This document shows positions 23,811-35,463 of a stretch of 64,000 nt of DNA, in pieces. The position numbers and the translations under genes were made by a program. Each line of letters begins with the position of its first letter. Positions within the stretch are counted from its first letter, which is position 1. Under the pieces are notes generated by a model. That model had not been told where the DNA came from, did not search any database, and was given only the letters and a program-made list of their open reading frames with translations. The stretch is from NCBI GenBank assembly GCA_032622095.1, contig CP136068.1:148499365-148563364 (forward strand), read 5' to 3'. Source of the stretch: Siphonodentalium dalli. Taxonomy: Eukaryota > Mollusca > Scaphopoda > Gadilida > Siphonodentaliidae.

Positions 23811-24857
23811 TTAGCTGGGTATCAGTGGCTCAGCCTGGATTGATGCCAAAAACCGAGTCATCAACATATGAATATTATGCAGGTATTCCCTACTGTAGAG
23901 TTCCATGATATTTATGTCTTCTGCAAGCTTGGCGACCTCAACAATTCTAGAGTGGGACGAGTCCAAGATGAGCTGAGTGAATAGTTCTGGATTAGTAATG
24001 AGTAGAGGAGTCATCTGTACCAAATCTATAAGCAAACGTTTCTTCTTTATCTTCTCTCGCGGAGGGTTTAAAACACTGCATTCGGCAATAAAGTGTTGTC
24101 TGTCTTCAGCAGCGTCCTCACACAGCTTACATGTACTCTTAACTTTATGCTGGTTAAAGACTGCACGGTTTGATTGTAGAGTGTATGTACATGTGAGTAA
24201 TCTAGCCTTGATCTCAGCCCTCGTAGCATCATGTAGATTTGTCCTTACATAGCGATAAACTTGATGAACATAATTCACTTTCACAGCATCAGGATTCAGG
24301 TACTTCAGTGTTGATTTCTGCCTAATTTCCTCTTTCCATTTCTTCTGAATTTCAAGACTGACAGCTTCACTCAACAGACTCTTCCACACTGCAGGCGTTG
24401 GAGTTGAATTCAGCGAATATGTATTTGGTAGATCATAGTGATCAAGAAGTTGACGTATATAAGAGAACCAACTCTTCGATTGGGGATTCTTCACTGCTAG
24501 TTGACGGACAGCAATATCATATTCCACCATACTTTTAGCAGATATAATTCTGAAGAACATGTTCAGCGAATTCCTGTGTATCACTGTTTCAATTGGAGGT
24601 ACTCCTAGTAGTGCGGTAACTGCAACTGTAGCTGTTCTGGTTGGAAGATGTTGGATTTGCCTGAGTGTTACCGTCTGATGGTTTTCTAATTTCTTCATCT
24701 CAGTCTTATTAAGCTGCAACACATCAAGTCCAAATGTCAACCTGGGAATGACGTACATCGTCCAAAGTTTACATTTAACTAGCTGGGTCACCCCTGTCTT
24801 CCCATGCATGCCAGCTCCCATCAGAGAATATGTCGTTACCTTTCCCTCAACATCCAC
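23811..24857 (-). pseudogene. LINE B ORF2, C-terminal region
   Basis: A 349-codon frame containing the post-RT thumb and connection region. The knuckle 'CKLCEDAAEDRQHFIAEC' (C-x2-C-x8-H-x4-C, residues 243-260) is a common C-terminal feature of LINE ORF2 proteins thought to bind RNA. It overlaps the RT frame by 22 bases in another frame, so a small indel near 24,840 separates the two. The stop at 23,811 is likely the original end of ORF2. About 30 bases of 3' sequence follow before similarity can no longer be followed. Confidence 0.85.
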
Positions 24858-26428
24858 AGAGTTATTTTAAGTCTCATTATCCCAAGATGTTCTGTAAAGA
24901 TTGGCTGTTTTATTTCCTCTCCGTACATTTCCACATGCTCGCTCCCCCTTCCATTATATACCAAGGTGTTGCTCTTCAGAGGATTAATCCTGTATCGTTC
25001 TTGCTTAGCATACCATTCCACCAAGTTGATCATCCGTTGCATCTCCTGGGTATCATGGGACAGGAGGGCGATATCATCTGCACATGTAATATGAGGAATA
25101 CTGACAGTACATATACGTGCCCCTTCAAATTTCAGCAGCAGGAGTAGAGGATTGTTAAATCTCTTGTAGTGACTCGTAGAAAAGATCCCTCCTTGCCTGA
25201 ATCCTTGTGAGATCTTAAACGACTGCGACAGCTGTCCTTTCCATTTTACTTTGGAGTATATGTCAGTGTACAATTCCTTTAGTAGCAGCCAGTCCTTCCC
25301 CATGATACCATCCAAATACAATTTATGAAGGAGTATATTGTGATCCACAACATCAAACGCCTTTTGTGCATCCAGAGTGGTGAACAACATAGTTTTCTTA
25401 GCTGCATTTGCCTCATTGATGCATTCTGATACCATGAGAGCTGCATTCTGAGAGGACGTCCCTTTTGTAAACCCAGTCTGCAGTGTTGACTGAGTTTTCT
25501 TATAAGTGTCATGATGTCTGCTATTAAGTATGTGCTCCAATTTTTTCAGCAGAAAGGATGTTACAGTGATTCCTCTGTAGTTCGCTGGGCTAAGAGGATC
25601 ACCTTTTTTAAACACTGGAGTTAATATTCCCTCTTTCATGCTAGATGGTATTTTTCCTCTTCTCAACATGCAATTTATCAGGTCCACTAAGTATCTGATG
25701 AGCGATCTTTGTCCCACTTTTATATGTTCCGCAGTCATTCCCATTCCGTCAGCTGCTTTATTATGACTTAGCTTATTTATGGCTGAGACTACTTTCCCTT
25801 CTGTTACATCCTCCATGTTCTGCTGTCTAGTACATGTATCCTCAATGAATGGTAGATCATTTTTGATTACCTCCTGATGAGGCACATCATATTCCTTGTG
25901 GTCGATAGGAGTACCCAACCTCTCAAAATGCTTGACCCATCCATTTAAAACATCTTCAGGTGTTGATAACACATTTCCATCAACAATCAATTCTGAGACT
26001 GCAGTTGTTGTTGAAGACCTTTGTTGTTTAACCAGTAGACCAAATGCCTTGGTGTCCGGAGTCGCCTTGATGATCTTTTCTAACTTATCTGTAACTACCT
26101 TCGCATTTTCCTTTCTTATAAGCTTCCGAAGAATACTTTTTGTTTTCTTCACTGTGGTGAACTCTTCACTAGTTTTTGAACCTCTTGCTCTTTTAAGTTT
26201 ACACCAGGCTATCTTGTTGTCCTTTATTGCAAGATGCACATTAGGGTTCCACACTTTTAGTCTCTTCTTCTTCAGATTATGTCTCTGTCTGTATCCGGGT
26301 ATACTGTGTATTGCTGCTTTAGTGAGTGTAGAAGACAAGTGTTCAATTGCAGCCGAAACTTCATAACCAGTTTCCAAATGGATTGGAAATGGTTTCAGTT
26401 CTCTTGTGATGAATTCGTTATATTGCAA
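24836..26428 (-). pseudogene. LINE B ORF2, reverse transcriptase domain
   Basis: The 530-residue frame has the RT motifs in order: a fingers block 'FKKGDPLSPANYRGIT' (274-289), motif A 'TLDAQKAFDVVDH' (351-363) with the first catalytic Asp, motif B 'SQGFRQGGIFS' (407-417), motif C 'CADDIALL' (449-456) with the catalytic Asp pair, and 'HLGI' (514-517). The usual Tyr/Phe of motif C is Cys here, and the residue after 'GGIFS' is Thr where Pro is common. Both suggest damage or divergence. The first residues are not a true start: this is the interior of ORF2, cut from the endonuclease by a frameshift near 26,580 and a stop near 26,450. Confidence 0.92.
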
Positions 26429-26481
26429 CTTGTTACATTTCTCTCATTTAGGCTTGGGGTTTACGATCACATCAGCAACTT

Positions 26482-27273
26482 TTACTTCTGAAGACACGTG
26501 CAAAGATGCAGAGACTGGGACATGGTCCGACAAGTTGTTATCTGTCCTACCAGCACTGTCCAATTTGTCGTCATTGTAGAAGCTGTTCTGTTGCAAAAAA
26601 TGTAATCAATCTCTGCAGCATCCCGATCGTTAACATGGAAAAATGTTGGTTGTCCTGTTTGGAGTGTGGATAATCTCTTCAGTTCATAGAAATTCTTCAG
26701 TTCTCCATCTCTCTCATTTCCAGTCCGCCCCTCCAGTGAAGAATTGAAATCTCCACAGACATATACAGCATGCGTATCATTAAATTTGTCCACAATCTCT
26801 TCAATTTGGGCAAGAGTCCGATCATATACTTCCTTTGTAGAATTTCCTCTAGATGGCATATAGGCTGATATGATACACATCGGTGGTTGGGATAATATTT
26901 CCAAAACTGTTATGCGACAATCCCCATCTGGAAGCCTTCTGTACTGCACATTCCTCTGTGTGTTATAGAAGATAGCAGTGCCACCATAGCCTCTTGGAAC
27001 TTGTATAGGAGCAATGGGACTGTCATGATCAACTGCTTTTGCAAATACATCGTGTGTGGTCGATCTGCCATTCAGAAATGAGAGTTGGAAGTTATATAAC
27101 CAGTGCTCCTGCACACATACAATATCTGTACTCTTCAACAGCTCTTGCAAGAAAACGGTGTTACTCCTTGCATTCTTCACATTGAACGTTGTTAATGTAA
27201 GATTGTTTCCATCGGCCATCTTTCGGTCGAGGCTCGGCCATGGTCTAAAAAAGAGTTCTCTTCCTTTGAGCAT
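26482..27273 (-). pseudogene. LINE B ORF2, APE-type endonuclease domain
   Basis: The 264-codon frame shows the exonuclease/endonuclease/phosphatase fold motifs: 'TFNVKN' (29-34), 'VQEHW' (54-58) with the metal-binding Glu, 'SAYMPSRG' (136-143), 'CGDFNSS' (173-179) and 'EIDYIFC' (221-227). The last motif, SDH followed by VPV, is present at about 26,515-26,535 but in another frame. A one-base shift around 26,585 therefore removes the catalytic His from this frame. The start at 27,273 overlaps the end of ORF1 by about 80 bases, a usual LINE arrangement. The enzyme would nick target DNA to prime reverse transcription. Confidence 0.9.
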
Positions 27274-27751
27274 GTAGTAACCGGTGACATATGCGGACTA
27301 ATCTGTACATGAGTTACATCATCATTGAAAGTCACCTTTTTCGGAGTGGAGTGCCTATTTTGAAGTTCTTGATTTTCATCCATAATATTCTTGGACCATC
27401 CATCATTTTGCAGATGATATTGATTGTGGTCTATTCTTATGACTGTTGAGAATTCTGGGGGGGGGGGGGGTAACGACCCCTTTGTGCTGGTATACCTCGA
27501 TTGTTATCCCTCGGGCTCAACTGACGAAACTGATTTCTTTTGTTTATGAAGCGAGGTGGTCTAGACTGACAAGATTTTCTTTGTGGGTTGTTATTTTTAT
27601 TTTCTACCCATCGGACATCATCTTCCCTCATCTGATCTGCATATCGAGATGGATTATGACTGGATTGATAATTTTGTTGGTCTAAGGAACATGTTGGGTG
27701 ACTCATCTGGAACGACTCAACCGATTGAGGAAATCCAGGAAGATTGTTCAT
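27192..27751 (-). pseudogene. LINE B ORF1, C-terminal part, split at a C-run
   Basis: Frame 27,437-27,751 is rich in Asn, Gln, Arg and Pro ('RGRYPPPPQNSQQS' at its end) and lacks a recognised domain. The continuation ('MDENQELQNRHSTPKKV', frame 27,192-27,383) lies in another frame. The switch falls at a run of about 13 C (27,459-27,471), so slippage in that run explains the break. The low-complexity basic character fits the nucleic-acid-binding ORF1 protein of LINEs, but this is inferred from position. Confidence 0.6.
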
Positions 27752-27914
27752 ACCATCTGTACATGTAGTTATTGATCCAGTTCCAGTTCATGTGCTTTGT
27801 TTGTTTATTTTGTGCAGGTGTACTTGATCAGCGTTCTCTCAGTTCCGGTGCAGACACAATGAGAGATCCTTACCCTGCCAACAACACATTATTTAGTACA
27901 ATTTGATTTGATTT

Positions 27915-28092
27915 TCATCAATTTTGGGGGTGGGTGTCCCAGACCTGGGTGGAAAAAACTTACAGTCCCGGGTGGGTGTCCCAGACCTTGGTGGAAAAAA
28001 CTTACGCTCCCGGGGTGGTGGGTCCCCAAAACTGAAAAACACAAAATTTCCACCTTGTATCCGAATTTTTTTTCCTGACCCCCCCCCCTGAA
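27915..28092 (-). repeat. G-run repeat family, copy 2
   Basis: Two or three internal units of about 50 bp, of the type 'GGGTGGGTGTCCCAGACC', lie between 27,925 and 28,035, separated by 'TGGAAAAAACTTAC'. The right edge is 'TTTTTTTTCCTGACCCCCCCCC', the reverse complement of the G-run edge. Confidence 0.65.
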
Positions 28093-28169
28093 ACAACGAC
28101 AACTAAAACTGGATAACATTTAGTATATTATTGCTAGTGTCACAGCACAATGTATCCATAATCATTCAA

Positions 28170-28245
28170 ATGGGGATCTCAAAGGATCTCAAAGGATTTA
28201 TTTTGTTCCAATTTGGGGATCTCAAAGGATTTATTTTGTTCCAAT
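28170..28245 (+). repeat. Short direct duplication
   Basis: The phrase GGATCTCAAAGGATTTATTT plus the following TTGTTCCAATTT occurs twice head to tail, the first copy preceded by a partial repeat. It looks like recent replication slippage. No function is implied. Confidence 0.7.
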
Positions 28246-28397
28246 TTCTGGTTTTATACGGATTACCAAATAGAGCAGCTCAGATTGGTTCTCCCCTCAT
28301 GACAACTTTAGAAACAAGTTTGGTTCCATGTGTAAACCGGATGTCGGTTGTGTAGTTAATTTGGATGATCTATATTTTGTTCTTCATTTTTTTTTTT

Positions 28398-28662
28398 TTT
28401 TTTGGTTATTCGTGAAGAACCAAATCATATGTGACCCGCCATATCAATTCCAGTCGTAAGTCGGGTTTTTTTTACCCTGTGCCAATGCATTCTCTTATAT
28501 ATGCGAGTCGACCATGCATTCTCTTATATATGCGAGGCGACATATGGTCGACTCGCATATATAAGAGAATGCATTGGCACAGGGTAAAAAAAAACCCGAC
28601 TTACGACTGGAATTGATATGGCGGGTCACATATGATTTGGTTCTTCACGAATAACCAAAAAA
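28398..28662. repeat. 265-bp near-perfect hairpin with nested GCATTCTC hairpin
   Basis: Left-arm features (GGTTATTCGTGAAGAACC, then ATGTGACCCGCCATATCAAT, then AAGTCGGG) recur in exact reverse complement on the right, centred near 28,530. The core at 28,481-28,578 is the hairpin GCCAATGCATTCTCTTATAT...GCATTGGC shared with 43.19, 43.29 and 47.07 kb. The right edge is followed by a repeat of 'ATGGCGGGTCACATATG'. Confidence 0.85.
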
Positions 28663-28817
28663 TGGCGGGTCACATATGTCTGTTTGGTTATTTATTTATG
28701 TATGTACACGTATATGTTGGGTTCTTCGCTTGGTTCTCCTACTTGGACAAAACTGGGAACCAGTTTTGGATCCCCGGGGAGAAATTTCTGTTTGAATGAA
28801 TAGAGTAGGTAACTTAC

Positions 28818-29041
28818 GTCGGACAGCAGATGTCTTCATCGGTTGTAATTTGCGGTGATGCTGACTTGAACAAATCAGGGAATTGAATCCCAATCAAGTT
28901 TTGTGTATATATGTCGTTCGGATAGTCAGGTTCGTCAATAATAACTATTATGCCAGGATGTGGCAGTATACCTAGTCCGGCATGCGCTATTTTCCAAGCG
29001 CATACAACAATGTATGCCAATAAAACTGCTAGATTCATCAC
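28818..29041 (-). CDS. Candidate first coding exon of a secreted protein
   Basis: A 75-codon minus-strand frame opens with Met-Met, and residues 3-21 are strongly hydrophobic (LAVLLAYIVVCAWKIAHA), like a signal peptide with likely cleavage near 21-22. The mature part is rich in Pro, Asp and Ile, and ends with two adjacent Cys at the exon border. The frame runs into 'GAC|GTAAGT' at 28,817-28,812, a consensus splice donor, and would stop right after it if unspliced. That fits a first coding exon. No partner exon was found downstream, where the G-run repeat and LINE B lie. No family was recognised. It is one of the few segments here with host-gene features. Confidence 0.45.
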
Positions 29042-29384
29042 GGCAAACTGTAAATAAATAAGGATACATTTGCAGTTTCCGACTGCACAGTTTTACATTA
29101 TATAATAATACAGCCACCTAGTAACATTGAGTCAGTACAAAACCTGGGAAGTGGTTGATGTTTTGATCCGTTCTGACAGAGAACTTTACAACATGGGGCA
29201 AATCTTACAGAGAATATATTTCATTGTTAATACTTGTTCCTTAATAATCCATTTCACAGCATGGTCCCAACTTGAGATTGTATGTTTTTTTTGTTAATTT
29301 TGTGAGACGATATCACAATAAACATTGAATTTATTACCCGGGAGAAATTCCATGATTGTAATCGATGCAAAGAAAAATCGCTCA

Positions 29385-29577
29385 CCAAGCCTTGAAATAG
29401 CGTGTCTGTCATTTGCAGAATGAAGTTCCCAGAGGGTGAATTTAGTGATGCTACCCCGCATAGCGGGCTAGCATAACCAAATTCACCCTCTGGGAACCTC
29501 ATTCTGCTGAGGTGTAAGTAAATTCACCCTCTGTGGACCTCATTCTACAAACGACAGACACACTATTTCAAGGCTTG
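29385..29577. repeat. Composite foldback, 'GAGGTCCACAGAGGG' family, copy 1
   Basis: The outer arms CAAGCCTTGAAATAG and CTATTTCAAGGCTTG enclose inner arms of the type GCAGAATGARGTTCCCAGAGG and CCTCTGGGAACCTCATTCTG, then a further 'CACCCTCTGTGGACCTCATTC'. The inner motif is shared with 63.3-63.6 kb, but the outer arms differ between the two loci. Confidence 0.7.
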
Positions 29578-30224
29578 TCGCTCACCATTGTCAATCATCC
29601 AATTTCTAGCTGCCACCTTCTTCTATAGTGAAATACATTATTAAGTAACAGGTATAACTAAGAAATATATTCTTTATTCCTCTAAAATGAAGAGCAGTTA
29701 AATTTACATGTGTACATTAATTTTATACATTATTATGTTCAATACAATATGCGTCTACTGTACAGTAGTGTTGCGGCACGACTGAAGCTAGAATGTTCAC
29801 GGTATCTCAGAACTGTCAGTCTAAGTCCCAAGAATCACACTAATAAACATGTGCATGTTGATTTTAGGAGAGTGGCAGAGTTCCATCTCTGAATAGAGAG
29901 CATACATTCAGTTAAAAAACTGGCAGTATCTATTAACAGGCAATGTACATTTCCATCGTACGAAGAGCTGTGATATACTGGGTGCGTGGTGCTTCCAAGA
30001 GCGAACGACAAGAGATTTTCTATGGGCAGTGAATAAAGTGATATGAATGTGTTTACGCCATGACGATCAAATATCACACCCCAAAGATGGTTGCGCATGC
30101 TGGACACAACACACGAAGAACAGTCGAATGCGTGAATCATCTCATTGTTGTTTATATGTTGTAATATGGTCCCACACATTTTGCACATAATATTATTGAG
30201 CTATGTATTTTTATTCAATAGCAG

Positions 30225-30319
30225 GGATATATGTCTGAGTTCACCATGTCGATGGCGGTTAGCACCGAGCAGGTACCAGAGGTTCCTGATTTTGAGAGGA
30301 GTTCGGATATAAAAAACAG
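30225..30319 (+). CDS. Candidate short coding exon with start codon
   Basis: A pyrimidine-rich 'TATTTTTATTCAATAGCAG' precedes 30,225 like a splice acceptor. ATG codons follow at 30,231, 30,246 and 30,252, and the open frame continues as '...STEQVPEVPDFERSSDIKN' to 'AACAG|GTATGA', a plausible donor at 30,320. The reading is short (about 30 residues, acidic), with no domain. It lies about 1.2 kb from the divergent signal-peptide exon at 28.8-29.0 kb. It could be the first coding exon of a host gene whose other exons lie outside the recognisable part of the window. Chance is a real alternative. Confidence 0.35.
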
Positions 30320-30479
30320 GTATGAACTAAGAACTGCATTGTTTATTTTTTAAAGTTATAATCCTCCCTGTCACAACATCAAAACATTCCCATGGTTTAT
30401 TATCTTTACGGATGTAGCCACAATAGAGATTCATGACACCATCTAATGCACCACATGTGGCATACATGTCTCGCACCAA

Positions 30480-30975
30480 GATCCACCGAGAACAACAGAA
30501 CATGCATATTATAGTATGTTTGTCAGATGGTTATACCCAGCGCTGCAGAATAAATTGGTAAGAAAGCGATGTTTGTGTCATTAGCCGTGGACGACTCCAT
30601 AGAATAACATATCTAAAATCAGATTTGGGAAAATTCCAGAATTCAAGATGGCGACCAACATGGCCGCCGAAACTAATGGAAATAATAAATAGGGTAATTA
30701 CTCAGAGATTCCCACTGTCCGAACGTGAATACAATGTCGACATGGACGTCTGGTTGTAACTAGTATGCTTTGGAACGCGTATGGCTGAGCATACGTCGAC
30801 ATTTCGAGATGGCTACAAGAATGGCCGTCGACGATTGTCATATTTTGAGCTCGGCTGAGATACGCGGAATCAATATCCGAATGATTAAACCATTAGCCAA
30901 TACTATTTGTCAACGTATTGATTCCCATTTATCAGTGCGATGTGTTCTCAACGAAGCGGTATCTCCGTCAGATTA
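30480..30975 (+). repeat. Interspersed repeat family X, copy 2
   Basis: Same landmarks as 9.6-10.14 kb: 'AACATATCTAAAATC', 'TGGGAAAATTCC', 'AAGATGGCGACCAACATGG' and 'CATTTCGAGATGGCTACAA'. The orientation is the same as copy 1. It carries no consistent open frame. Confidence 0.55.
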
Positions 30976-30984
30976 AAACATGGT

Positions 30985-31075
30985 GGTCACACACCAATAA
31001 TAATAATAATAATAATTATATTTGTATAGCGCTTATCCCCAATAAGCGGGCCCTAAGCGCTTGACATAAATATAA
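30985..31075 (+). repeat. (AAT)n microsatellite with TATAGCGCTT palindrome
   Basis: About six AAT units lead into 'TTGTATAGCGCTTATCCCC' and 'AAGCGGGCCCTAAGCGCTTG'. This AAT-run plus AGCGCTT arrangement is a frequent end of interspersed repeats in marine animals. The parent element was not identified. Confidence 0.6.
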
Positions 31076-31619
31076 ACATGAAATATAAATATACACAATA
31101 TCAAAGTCATTTTCTGAAACGCCGCGCAAACAAGTATGTTTTCAATGACTTTTTAAAGTCGTCAAGAGATGGTGACTCTTTTATGTTCAATGGCAGAGGA
31201 TTCCATGCATTTGGGCATCAGCCGACCGTGATCAAATTAGCACCAGATAGTGTCAAATGAAGTTTGTCCTCTGAACCAAGGGGGGATTTTGCGAATATCG
31301 TGCGTATTGAGCATAATTTTGTACAAATACATACTAAGAAGCAACAATATGCCAATAGCTATATATAGACACGTTCATTCGACACGGCGCGTAGCGCAAA
31401 ACATTGATGATCGGGTGTCGGTGTTTTCATAGGGAAATTAAATTAATGTGCGGACCATCCTTCACTAGTAACATGAGATGTCGTGATACGCTATAGTAGC
31501 AGACATGTTAGTATGCCAAAACTAACTTAAACCAGATACAATGCAACATATTATGTAATCACTCATAAGTGCGCATATTTCCAATCACGAGTCATGCAAT
31601 TCAATTCGTTTAATCTTAT

Positions 31620-32411
31620 TGACCCATAACACATAGGTATTAAGATAACATATAATACATTTATGAACATGACTTACATATATAATATATATTCAAATGC
31701 TATACATTATAATATATGCACAGTATTTACAATATAAATAATATACCCGTTTGCCATAGGTGCTGTCCGCTGACGCTATATACTACGGTGTCATATATGA
31801 CTGATCCACACAAAGTGAGTAGACACCCTCAATTATATTGCCAGCGATGTAATATAATTAAGAGTATGTATACACTCTGGTTTAGTCGCTTGCACGTGTT
31901 ATTTCTGGTTAGGATCGTGGGAATACAGTGTCATTTACTATCATTTTCGGTATTTACCCAAGCTTATCCGAATTTATAAGTTCACGATTGATTATTTTAA
32001 TAAAGTCGCACACTTTCCGTATGTCTGTTAAATTGTTCTGGTTAAGTATTTCGCTCATTTTGATAGTATTTTGTTTTTTGTTAGTAAATTTTGATAGTAA
32101 TCGCTGTCTCTCGGGTGATAGTCTCTCGCATTCGAGAAGATAATGAAATTCATGCAATTGACACACAACACCCACGTGCGCTTTATATGCTCTGAGTTCA
32201 AGCTGATTTATTTGCAAGCTATGCCGCATTTCGCCCATAAGTGTATTGAAAACGTAAATGTGGATATAAACTCGACGTGGCTATAGTACCTATGCATACT
32301 TTCGCGTTCCATGTCATTCAAGTGTTTACCCTCCACACAACAAGAGAACATTTCTATTAGACATTGGAGGGGGTTATGTCCGTCTTTCCCGACGATGTAT
32401 GATAAATACAA
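31620..32411 (-). pseudogene. LINE fragment D (ORF2 C-terminus)
   Basis: Frames 32,208-32,411 and 31,954-32,238 on the minus strand overlap in different phases. The second contains 'LHEFHYLLECERLSPERQR', followed by 'DIRKVCDFIKII'. This resembles the C-terminal end of animal LINE ORF2 proteins, where a knuckle ('...EFHFLL-C...') is followed by a helical tail. At least one frameshift separates the parts and no RT motif remains. The AT-rich sequence down to about 31,620 may be its 3' region. Confidence 0.55.
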
Positions 32412-33289
32412 CTCACATGTTCACAATGAGGGAGTATGCACTCTCATTTGATGATTGCTCTATCTCCTAATCCATTCCACATGTTATGTGCTATCTACAT
32501 TTGTGTACCATGTGTTATCATGTGTGCACATTTACATGTTTGAATTGCTCTGTGTTATATGTTCAAGTACAAATAATTTTAGCGACGTGCTACAGGTGAA
32601 CACTTTTGGATATTCGAGCGCTCGCTGGTGTTTTCCAAAAAATCATTTTATTATGTGTTTCCGACGTTCCTGTCGATACAAATTAATTGCCTCCATTTAT
32701 TCCGAATGCATGTAAAGCCACTAAATTTGTCATTCGATTGCTAAAATCTTGAAAATGTTCAAGTATAAAAATACCCAGCCCATGTATAATGTATAAAGAC
32801 AACGCCACGAAAGGGTTAAATTTTAATTCTCTTATTTATCTAAAAACTGACCAAAAGGGACCGAAAACATGTAAGCAACGTGCGTATACGAAAAATAGCT
32901 ACATACCTTGAGACTATATTGTCACCAGCATAAACACCGCCCGATTGCTAAAATGTGCCCAAGTCGGGTTGTGAATGTATATATATGGTAGTTCGAGATG
33001 TTTATGTCATATGATCTATAATCAATTTGCTAATGTGGGAACACCTATCATCAAATAGCTCGATGCCCGCCTGCAGGGATAACACACTATACCCTTTTCA
33101 TGTAAATGAAATATAAGACCTATTTTTTAAAGGCTATAATCACATACACTGTCTCGACGATAATATTTGCACCTAGTCAACTTCCTTGTTAATTAACCTG
33201 GCTTTGTTTGGTAAAAGCAATATTACATGCTGCAGTTGCCATAATAAAATAAAACAAAGGTGTTAAAACAAACTTTGACCGATTTTGAA

Positions 33290-33510
33290 CGATATTCGGT
33301 ATATGGGTCTAAGATCACCTCTAGATGGGAGCTGACAAATTTGAATGATTTTTTTATGAAAAATGTGGCCGCTGGTAGCCATCTTGGATTTTACTCTCTG
33401 TATGACCAATTCCTTTAGCACACCTTACAGGTCACATTTCTCATCCAATCGTCACCAAACTTCATATGGATCTTCGAAGTGACCTCTAGATGGGAGCCTC
33501 CATTTTTCCC
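33290..33510. repeat. Internally repeated interspersed sequence
   Basis: The phrase 'TGACCTCTAGATGGGAGC' (variant 'TCACCTCTAGATGGGAGC') appears at about 33,315 and 33,480. 'TAGCCATCTTGGATTTT' lies between. It is a non-coding repeat fragment. Confidence 0.45.
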
Positions 33511-33711
33511 CAAAATTTGTTTCAAACAAACATTGCCAATTTGGATTTCAAATATCAATCCATCAGCATAACATACAGCCCACATTTATTGGAGAATTGT
33601 TTTGAAACTTTACTTGTTGGTAAATAAAAAGAAGGAATGCTTCTATAATCATGGTACAGAACATTGATCAGATAAGATCAGGAAAATTTAGTAAAATAGT
33701 CATTTGAAAAA

Positions 33712-33830
33712 GTTTGGAGGGGGTGGGTCCCTATCCCAGAATCGGAAAAAATTAAAAATTAGGGGTGGTGGGTACCCAGATGGCGGAAACAATAAAAAAG
33801 CGCCTAGTGTCCTGACCCCTCCCCCTGATT
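33712..33830 (+). repeat. G-run repeat family, copy 3
   Basis: 'TTTGGAGGGGGTGGGTCCC', then 'AATCGGAAAAAATTAAAAAT', 'GGGGTGGTGGGTACCCAGA', and 'CCTGACCCCTCCCCCTG' at the right edge. The arrangement matches 49.55-49.74 kb, with a shorter C-run. Confidence 0.55.
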
Positions 33831-35463
33831 ACAGTGGAATTTCAAACAAAACGCCAAAATGCTATAGTTATGCTAATGCCCTTCATGTTACCGGAGACCA
33901 ATTGCGACGTGTATGTCATAAATTTCATCAATTGCACCTATATTTTACTATCAGAACGTTAGCTTTTAGTTATCCTATGCCGGGTAGCATACTATATTGT
34001 GGTGTTTGTCACATTTGGTATATGCGTGTCCTTCATGTTACTACCAGTCCTTCCTGTTACCAAATGATAGCTTAATATGCATCAGACTCTCGGTTAATTC
34101 ATTTTGTTTCCAGTTGTGGTACGCATTTGGTTCAGTTGATCTCGTTCACTTATGGAAAGTGACATTTTGTTTTATTGTTGGAAATAATTTTTCCACAAGT
34201 ATGTGCATAATTAAACTGTCCCTTCTGTCACTTCAAGTGTCTATCCTGCATGTTAGTGGCTTGTCCCATCTGTTACCGTCGCGTTTTTCTGTCGTATCGA
34301 GATTACTTTGAATTGGATTCCTTCATCCCGATAGAATTGTGAAGTATTTACCTTACCCGTCGGAAAAATATATGGCCATAATCAAACAGAAATGCACATA
34401 ATTCCAGGTCGAGAAAACTCGATACCTGGATATCGGAAATTTATGCATATCACGTATACATTACCATAACTCGTTATTCTCATCATATTTTGGTGTTTAT
34501 TTTTGCAAATTCTGATGACAACACAATGCACACGTTGCGCATTTATTATTTTCCACCTCTATATCACACAAAATCATATTTATATAGAAACATGAATGGC
34601 AACAGTAGGGACACTAGGTGTGGGTGCATCGTCATTGGACCTGACCCGGACAGGATCTAGGGGTGATTAAGGTTGCACTTTACTTTCCTCTGTTCTACTG
34701 GATACCCTCAACCACGAAAAGCGGGTAAAATATGTTCTCTCGTAGAAATAATTTTGATTCTTGAATACCCAAAACGGCCACATTTTTTGAAAAATTCCCA
34801 AATATGGGGCAGCAATTACACTGTAATTCTAGGAAGAATCGTCTGACAATATACCGTTCCAATGTATACGTTTGAGGAGGAGAATCCATTCAGTATAGAA
34901 CTGGTTAAGGTATGCGTTATTATAGTTTAATGAGACATTACAAACATGTAAAAAACACAGACAACCAGTTATTAGATAACTAATACAAACACAAGACATT
35001 ATATAATAACGCGGACAACAATACATTAAAGTTACGTTAGGCATCCGTAGTGGATAGATTTAAGAAATGATCACAGTCCTAATATCCAGCTAAACTAAGA
35101 AGAACGGAGGAAAATATATTGACTTTGTTATATCAATCAAACTTTGAAATCAATGTTATGTAAACATAACGGTTACAGCGATTGGAAAAAAACATTGCTG
35201 ACCGTGGATGTAATTCACATATTTTTGTCTACATTAGTTTTTTTTCAGAATATTGTTCAATGTTTTGACATTTTCCACTGTTTACCGTTACGTTTTTACA
35301 TTTTCCACTGTTTACCGTTACGTTTTGATTGAACTTCGGTATGTTATAGAACTAAATGCACTTTGATGGGAAATCTAGCTGTAACTGTGATGTTTACATA
35401 ACAACGGTTTTGTCATGAGAAATATTGTTATTGGAGACTCATTGATAATAGAAATAAGAACAA
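33831..35463. other. Unassigned AT-rich stretch
   Basis: I see no gene, array or paired termini. A short duplication 'TTTTCCACTGTTTACCGTTA' occurs twice at about 35,270-35,325. Open frames near 34.0-34.3 kb lack motifs. Confidence 0.35.

Larger units (their letters stand above)
23780..27790 (-). mobile_element. LINE B, 5'-truncated APE-type non-LTR retrotransposon
   Basis: A minus-strand LINE with, in order, the tail of ORF1, an APE-type endonuclease, a reverse transcriptase and a C-terminal region with a zinc knuckle. It lacks the start of ORF1, as expected from incomplete reverse transcription. Frames are broken at the C-run (27.46 kb), near 26.58 kb, and at the RT/C-terminal junction (about 24.85 kb), so it is inactive. 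Decay is much milder than in LINE A, so it is younger. APE-type endonuclease plus a C-terminal CCHC knuckle fits the I/Jockey/CR1 groups. I cannot choose among them by eye. Confidence 0.9.
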
